24,661 bases of DNA from Symbiodinium natans (taxonomy: Eukaryota; Sar; Dinophyceae; Suessiales; Symbiodiniaceae), in assembly GCA_905221605.1 (NCBI GenBank), contig CAJNDS010001284.1, forward strand, positions 1 to 24,661. The letters are read 5' to 3'. The notes under the pieces are model-generated. The model was not told the origin of the DNA. It did no database searches and saw only the letters and a list, made by a program, of their open reading frames with translations. A program made the position numbers and the translations under genes. Below are positions 18,709-24,661 of this stretch, one piece after another. How positions within the stretch are numbered: the first letter of the stretch is position 1; each line of letters begins with the position of its first letter.

Positions 18709-19628
18709 CTAGCACAGTGTCACAGACAGCCTGTTGCGTGCAAGAGTGTTCATCTTTCCACTGCCCGGTTGTCTAGGTGGAGACGCCAGAAGAAGACAGC
18801 AGAAGAAGACTTTAGGGCTCAAGGGGCTAGGGGAAGCGGCTTTGCCTGCAAGTACCTGACGCCCCTCCTTTTTGTTTGCTGATGCTCACCATTGCTCAAA
18901 CCCCTCTCCCCTTTTTTTGCTCCTATCCGCCGTGGCTCAGGACGGTGTTCATCTTGCTCGTGCACCCCTCCCCCTTTTTTTGCCGATGATGCTGCGCCTT
19001 GGGAAGCTCTCACCGGCGCACAGGCTGTCCGCTCGGCGTCGGGACGCTCATGTGCGGGTTACCCTGGGGGTGTTCCAGCTCCAAGTCAGGTCCAGGTTAC
19101 TTTGACGTTCCTTTTGCACCGACGCAGAAGGTCGTGCCAAGTCGCTGCAAGACGGCGTTTGGCCAGATTTCCGCTGTTGAAGGGTGGACACTTGCCCAAA
19201 CTGGTAAGGGAGGTCTCTGGAGGGGGACTCTGTCATCTTAAGGCCGGCGGCAAGATGGTGGTTGGCCAGATCTCAACTGTTGTTGTTCCACGCTGCCTTA
19301 CCAGCGGCCCCAGTTTGGGGTGCAGGAAAGCCAGGTATTTCCAAGTATGTTGCGGGTTACCGCTGCTGTATTGCCAAGTCGTTGTTGGTTCGCACATCGA
19401 CCATGACGTAAGGATAGAGGGCCATTGTGTTGCCCTTGCCGAGATTGAATCGACCGTATTTGACTGTCGTTCGTCACAGCTTGTCGTGTGCATGTCTGGC
19501 CAAGTTCTTAGCGTCAGGAGTCAGCGACGTAGTTGGTAGTGGTGCAGGCAGACTGTCGACGAAATCTTGCAAGAGGTACATCTCCAAGCCTCGTCTGACG
19601 TTTTCGCACTTCCGCAGTTTGCCTGCGC
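18709..19628. other. Unassigned stretch, copy 2
   Basis: Same content as 7349-8268, with the C-rich block at about 18858-18986. No difference from copy 1 seen and no gene assigned. Confidence 0.4.
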
Positions 19629-21355
19629 ATGAGCCTCCAAAAGGAAGTGCTTTGCGGTGCTGAAGTGCTCTGTACCATGGAGTGCCGTTGCCAAGCAGCT
19701 GTCGCTTGTGTTCTCTGAAGCGGACCTGCCGCGAGCTGCAACAGCGCTTGCGAGAAGGACAGCGGCCGCTTGTCAGGGCAGCCCGAAAAGCCCACAGAGT
19801 GAGTTGGCCGTGCGGACTTTCCCCAAAGCAGCGGCATCAGGTCTTGTGTACCTATGTTCTCAGCGGTCACAATGCAATAGTGGCCATGCAGCACGCCCGA
19901 CAACTACAGAGGCGTGCAGCGTCTGACGACACGCTGCCAAGCATTACGTTTGTCCAGAATCTTTACCGGGAAGCTGCGGCTTCTGATGTTCATGCCTGTA
20001 CAGATCCGCAGACGGCGGCCCAAAAACATGCTTCTCGAGAAGCTCACGTTTTCTTGGCAGAGGCCAACCTTTTTCGCTGGGTTCGGCAGCAGAACTTTCG
20101 TTGTCACTCGGCTCCGACCTCGGAGGCGGCCCTCTTCGAGTTTCGACGAAGATTGGGTGATCATGCTGGCTGCCGGGCTGCCACAAACCGTGGCGGCCGG
20201 AAGTGGTTGCAGCGATGGTGTAAACGTTGGGATGTGAGTAGAGGAACCGTGCCAGTGCGTGTGGCTGTGGAGCCTGCGCGCTTGCCCCAGAAGGCTTGGG
20301 TGCATTTTCTTCTGAAGTTAAGACTTTTTGCATAGATTGAGGAGCCTTTTTTGGGGTCACAAGCAAGCATCATATTTGGAGTTGCAAATCGGCCCAGTAC
20401 CAAAAACGGGACCGCTTTCTGGCCCAAAAAATGGGGGGCCCAAATCTGAATTTGTGTCCGGGCAGAGGTGGCGGTGTTCTTCCAATCGCTCAGCTTCCTT
20501 CGACATGCAAGTGCACCCCGACGTCTTTTGCATCTCAACCTTGATGAGACATCTGTAGCTCTGACGCCGCACCCTCTTTGTGGCTTGGTGGTCCAACGCC
20601 GCCACTGGGGAGCAGACGTGGAGGGCCCACGTCTGCCGGTTCGCAAGGGTGACTTGCGGACATTTGTGAGCTATGTGGCAGTGATATCAGACAACGACGA
20701 GCTTCAGCAGAGCTTGCCACATTTCGTCATCGGGAATAAGTCCGTGTTTACACTGGGCTTGATGCAGACAGTGGCCGCAGAATGCCGCCCGGGGACACAT
20801 GTCTGGCGAACAGTCTCCTCATGGAACTCCACATCACTGCTTTTGGCAATGCTGGACCTGATTTCGCTAGCGTTGGACGGTTGGAGATGGTTGCTGGAAC
20901 CGGTTCTCACCCTCGATGTGGCTCCATGCCACCTTTCCAAAGAAGTCTTTCTACGGGCGTGCGAGGTTGACATCAAATTGAATTTCGTGCCGGCCGGCGC
21001 AACATTCCTGCTGCAGCCGCTCGACGTGCGCGGCTTCTTCTCTTTCAAGTGGTGGCTCCGAACGGAGTACCAAATCTTACGACAGCTTGGTGACGGACAA
21101 GTCAGCAAGTTGGACTGGGTACGTTTGCTCATGAGAGCGCGGGAAGACTTTTGGTCCCGCAGATCGTGGCGCAAATCCTTTAGTTTGACAGGGTGTCTGG
21201 GCGAAGCTCTGCCTTGTCTGTCCAAGAAGCTGCAAGCTTTTGAAATAGACCCTCAAGCAGCGGGTAGTTCTCCACCTTCGAAAGAAGCAAGCCAATGCAT
21301 ATGGCCGCGAAATCGCGCCATGGGCTATGCGTATGACCTTTTGTTTAAAGAGTAA
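19629..21355 (+). CDS. CENP-B/pogo-like DDE transposase, two exons; N-terminal frame differs (copy 2)
   Basis: The ATG that opens exon 1 in copy 1 is present at 19629, but four bases (ACCT in copy 1) are absent after 19700, so from this ATG the frame ends after about 28 codons. The downstream frame with the CENP-B-like region continues to 20299 from a non-ATG position (open from about 19664). Exon 2 is 20468-21355, with all three catalytic Asp codons intact; the intron is 20300-20467. Two amino-acid changes separate the copies: Phe to Leu at 20132-20134 and Arg to Ser at 21266-21268. Either this copy is broken at the N-terminus, or the start used in copy 1 is not the real one and the first coding exon begins by splicing downstream of the indel. 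Confidence 0.6.
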
Positions 21356-21590
21356 AGCTCGCCGTGGGACCGGAAGCGCTCAATGCTTGAAGCTCCAACG
21401 TCCGACAAGCGGGATGTGTGATACTGCTTGGGGAAGGTGCAACATGGTGGAAAGGACCATGCGTTCTTGGTGCTGGAAGTAGGGCCCAGCGTGTGCAATG
21501 TTTCTGAGCGGGAACGCGTGCTTTGCTTCGTGTGTCCTCAAGTGGGTGGAAAGAGAGACGTGTGCATGCGCCACGGTAGTTGCTGCAGCC

Positions 21591-22002
21591 ATGAGTGCCG
21601 AAGCTGCTGCTGGCGATGTTGTACGAGATCTCAAAAGGCAGCGGCAAGAGCTGAAGGTGCCAAGAGACTTTTCTGTCCTATGCGCGCACGCCGCTGCCCA
21701 TACACGTGCCTTTTTTGCCAGGACGAACTGAAGCGCGCCAGCAAAGCCCTTAAGAACGAAGCTGCTATCCTCAAGAAGAGCACTTCTTTTTGCGTAGCCT
21801 GCTCTGATGCAGTGTGACAGTGTGCGAAGCAGTTTTCCTTTAGGTCAGAAAGCGCCGCCGCCTTCTGCGAAAAGCAGGCGATTTGGACGACGACTCACTG
21901 ATCTGGCTACTGCGCAGACGGCAAAACGCAGATGCCGGACCACGTCAAGAAGCGCAACGTCCACGCGACAATGCTGTTGGTGAAGAGCGTCAAGAGACCT
22001 GA
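21591..22002 (+). CDS. Small basic coiled-coil protein, three predicted exons (copy 2)
   Basis: Proposed exons are 21591-21656, 21722-21793 and 21844-22002. The encoded protein is the same as copy 1: both exon substitutions are third-position Leu changes, and the extra three bases fall inside intron 1 (65 bp here). This pattern is what a coding gene with introns would show, though only two exon sites are informative. Confidence 0.45.
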
Positions 22003-22554
22003 GCTGTGAACGGTTTTGCGAAGCTAAGTCCAAGCCACCCTGCTTGAGATATGTTTTTGCTGTGTCTGCGTTAGCTATCGCCAGTTGGCAGATGGCCAGC
22101 AGCGTTAAGTTGTGCGTTCTACAGAATGCAAGCACGCCTATGCATGTGGTCACGGAACGTGCCATGTGTAACGATCTCCTTGAACCTTGAAGGCTTGACC
22201 TCAGCCAACCAAACATGCTGATCGCCCAGATGTTGATCGAATGTGGTTGCTTGTTTCTCTTTGGCTCTTGCTTACAGTGCACGTTGTTGTTCTTATCCGA
22301 AACCACACGACAGCTGCCCAAGAAGCTTCCAGCGGTTGGGTGCGCGGCGGTCGCGATTTCACCGGTGGATGCCGCAGTGGTCGCGCACTTGGAGAGATGC
22401 GGACACCATGGTGCTTTTTCTGTTCTCATGCCACGACTTTCAAAGATGCGCTTGGCAGATCATGTTCGCAGGCCAGTTGCAATGGGAAGAGTCTTTGCCA
22501 AGTCCCGCAAGCCGTCCGGGCTTCTGCCATGACATTTGGTTTCTAGATGCATCA
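22003..22554 (+). other. Unassigned stretch before satellite array 3
   Basis: Same as 10644-11195 with three substitutions (A to T, C to T and G to T). The short frame from ATG 22408 to TGA 22560 keeps the same protein. No RNA gene or recognisable product. Confidence 0.25.
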
Positions 22555-24661
22555 TCGTGACACATCGCTACCATTGAGTACCATCTGCCCCCATCGCTTG
22601 CCAGTCCAGTTGGCTGAAGGTCTTTACCGTCACATTTCGATGCAGCAACAGCGGCTTCGACCTCTGCGAAAAATGTGCACACGCCCCGGCCCCAGTCCGT
22701 TCCCTCACAACAGATCTGCTCGAATGCCTGCCCGTGTAGGCCTTTGCAGTACTTGTGCAATCTTTGTCAAATGTGTATGCCACGCTGAATCACGCTGATG
22801 TTGCCCGTCGATTTTGGCATCTGGGAGGCAACCCTCGGACATACAGCTGAAGATTCTATTCGCTCCGATTTGGAGGCCATCCTGTCAGCAACAGGATTAT
22901 TCACGACATGTCAAACTTGCTTTTGGTGTTGTTTTCGCTTTCTGCTTGTTTTTGTATGGGTTTTGCCTATATTTTGAAGGTGTTTTCCTTTTGTGGGGTC
23001 AGGGCAACCATCCTAAACCTTAAAAGTCACTACACCCGACATGTCAAACTTGATTTTGGTGTTTCGGTTGCTCTCTGCTTGTTTTTGTATGGTTTTGCCT
23101 ATGTTTTAAAGGTGTTTTCCTTTTTGGGGTCAGGGCAACCATCCTAAACCTTAAAAGTTACTACACCCAACATGTCAAACTTGATTTTGGTGTTGTTTTC
23201 GCTTTCTTCGTGACACATCGCTACCATTGAGTGCCATCTGCCCCCATCGCTTGCCAGTCCAGTTGGCTGAAGGTCTTTACCGTCACATTTCGATGCAGCA
23301 ACAGCGGCTTCGACCTCTGCGAAAAATGTGCACACGCCCCGGCCCCAGTCCGTTCCCTCACAACAGATCTGCTCGAATGCCTGCCCGTGTAGGCCTTTGC
23401 AGTCCTTGTGCAATCTTTGTCAAATGTGTATGCCACGCTGAATCACGCTGATGTTGCCCGTCGATTTGGCATCCGGAGGCAACCCTCGGACATACAAGCT
23501 GAACTCTATTTCGCTCCGCTTGGAGGCCATCCTGTCAGCAACATTATTCACGACATGTCCAAACTTAATTTTTGGTGTTTGTTTCCGCTTTCCTGCTTGT
23601 TTTTGGTAATTGGTTTTTGCCTATATTTTGGAAGGTGTTTTTTTCCTTTTTTGGGTGTGTCAGTCAACCATCCTAAACTTAAAAGTCCACTACACCCGCC
23701 CTGTCAAGACTTGATTTTGGTGTTTTTTCTGTTGCCTCTGCTTGTTTTTTTGTAGGTTTTGCCTATGTTTTTAAAAAAGGTGTTTTCCTTTTTGGGGTCA
23801 GGCAACCATCCTAAACCTTAAAGTTACTACACCCAACATGTCCAACTTGATTTTGGTGTTGGTTCTTGCTTTCTCCCCTTCGTGACACATCGACATTGGT
23901 GCCATCTGCCCCCAATCGCTTGCCAGTCCAGTTGGCCTGAAGGGTTCCTTTACCGTCACATTTCGATGCAGCAACAGCGGCTTCGACCTCTGCGAAAAAT
24001 GTGCACACGCCCCGGCCCCAGTCCGTTCCCTCACAACAGATCTGCTCGAATGCCTGCCCGTGTAGGCCTTTGCAGTACTTGTGCAATCTTTGTCAAATGT
24101 GTATGCCACGCTGAATCACGCTGATGTTGCCCGTCGATTTGGCATCCGGGAGGCAACCCTCGGACATACAGCTGAAGATTCTATTCGCTCCGATTTGGAG
24201 GCCATCCTGTCAGCAACAGGATTATTCACGACATGTCAAACTTGATTTTGGTGTTGTTTTCGCTTTCTGCTTGTTTTTGTATGGGTTTTGCCTATATTTT
24301 GAAGGTGTTTTCCTTTTTTGGGGTCAGGGCAACCATCCTAAACCTTAAAAGTCACTACACCCGACATGTCAAACTTGATTTTGGTGTTTCTGTTGCTCTC
24401 TGCTTGTTTTTGTATGGTTTTGCCTATGTTTTTAAAGGTGTTTTCCTTTTTGGGGTCAGGGCAACCATCCTAAACCTTAAAAGTTACTACACCCAACATG
24501 TCAAACTTGATTTTGGTGTTGTTTTCGCTTTCTTCGTGACACATCGCTACCATTGAGTGCCATCTGCCCCCATCGCTTGCCAGTCCAGTTGGCTGAAGGT
24601 CTTTACTGTCACATTTCGATGCAGCAACAGTGGCTTCGACCTCTGCGAAAAATGTGCACAC
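22555..24661. repeat. Satellite array 3 (right edge cut)
   Basis: Anchors lie at 22576, 23230, about 23897 (degenerate) and 24555. Units one and two match the order of array 2 and the fourth has the CTGT/TGGC type, so this is the start of a third 11.36-kb block. Unit one has private changes, for example GCATCTGGG at 22817 and AACTTGCTTTTGG at 22914. The array is cut by the window end inside unit four. Confidence 0.93.
23460..23960. other. Indel-rich, probably unpolished stretch in array 3
   Basis: Over about 500 bases the satellite consensus is interrupted by many one- to three-base insertions and deletions, often in homopolymers (for example TTTTTTTGTAGG, TTTTTAAAAAAGG, GTTTCCGCTTTCC), between flanks that match the consensus exactly. 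This is the pattern of raw long-read error, not of ordinary divergence. A milder stretch is at about 700-850. Frames read through these stretches should not be trusted. Confidence 0.7.

Larger units (their letters stand above)
14890..22554. repeat. Low-copy segment of the 11.36-kb tandem block, copy 2
   Basis: This is the direct-orientation duplicate of 3527-11195. No difference was seen by eye from 14890 to about 18222, which covers the hairpin, the palindrome repeats and the whole Rep-like gene; all eight substitutions and three indels lie to the right of that point. The satellite array in front of it has the same unit number and nearly the same variant order, so the whole block was copied as one unit. 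Confidence 0.95.

Overview
The window looks like nuclear DNA of a dinoflagellate (Symbiodiniaceae-like or a relative). The reasons are: a Rep-like HUH/SF3-helicase protein of a type I associate with dinoflagellate genomes; short introns whose proposed acceptors mostly end AG|G; a CENP-B/pogo-like transposase split by an intron; no prokaryotic operon or ribosome-binding signals; and heavy tandem repetition. This assignment is an inference from sequence features, not from a database match.

Layout: the window is a nested tandem repeat. A block of about 11.36 kb is repeated head to tail: just over two periods are present and the window is cut inside a third. Each block has (i) an array of five 654-bp satellite units plus a tail of about 132-bp monomers (1-3526, cut at the left; 11196-14889; 22555 to the end), and (ii) a low-copy segment of about 7.7 kb (3527-11195 and 14890-22554). 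By eye the two low-copy segments differ by only about eight substitutions and three small indels, all in their right-hand half.

Within each low-copy segment, left to right: degenerate 187-bp repeats; a C-rich GCTCA minisatellite; a 20-bp-stem hairpin with an AT-rich loop and repeated GGTCCTGY motifs; two 115-bp-spaced repeats each carrying a 10-bp palindrome; a two-exon Rep-like gene; a possible minus-strand gene containing a strong G-quadruplex tract; a second C-rich block; a two-exon DDE transposase; a small three-exon gene for a basic coiled-coil protein; and a mostly unassigned end that runs into the next satellite array.

The main idea worth testing is that a Rep with an adjacent origin-like hairpin lies inside a nearly identical head-to-tail repeat. 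That arrangement is what integration or amplification of a rolling-circle-type element could leave behind. Ordinary unequal crossing-over of a satellite-flanked block explains the layout equally well. The satellite unit itself seems to contain a decayed coding sequence, because the common unit variants fall at synonymous positions in one frame. Parts of two arrays (about 700-850 and 23460-23960) look like unpolished long-read sequence.
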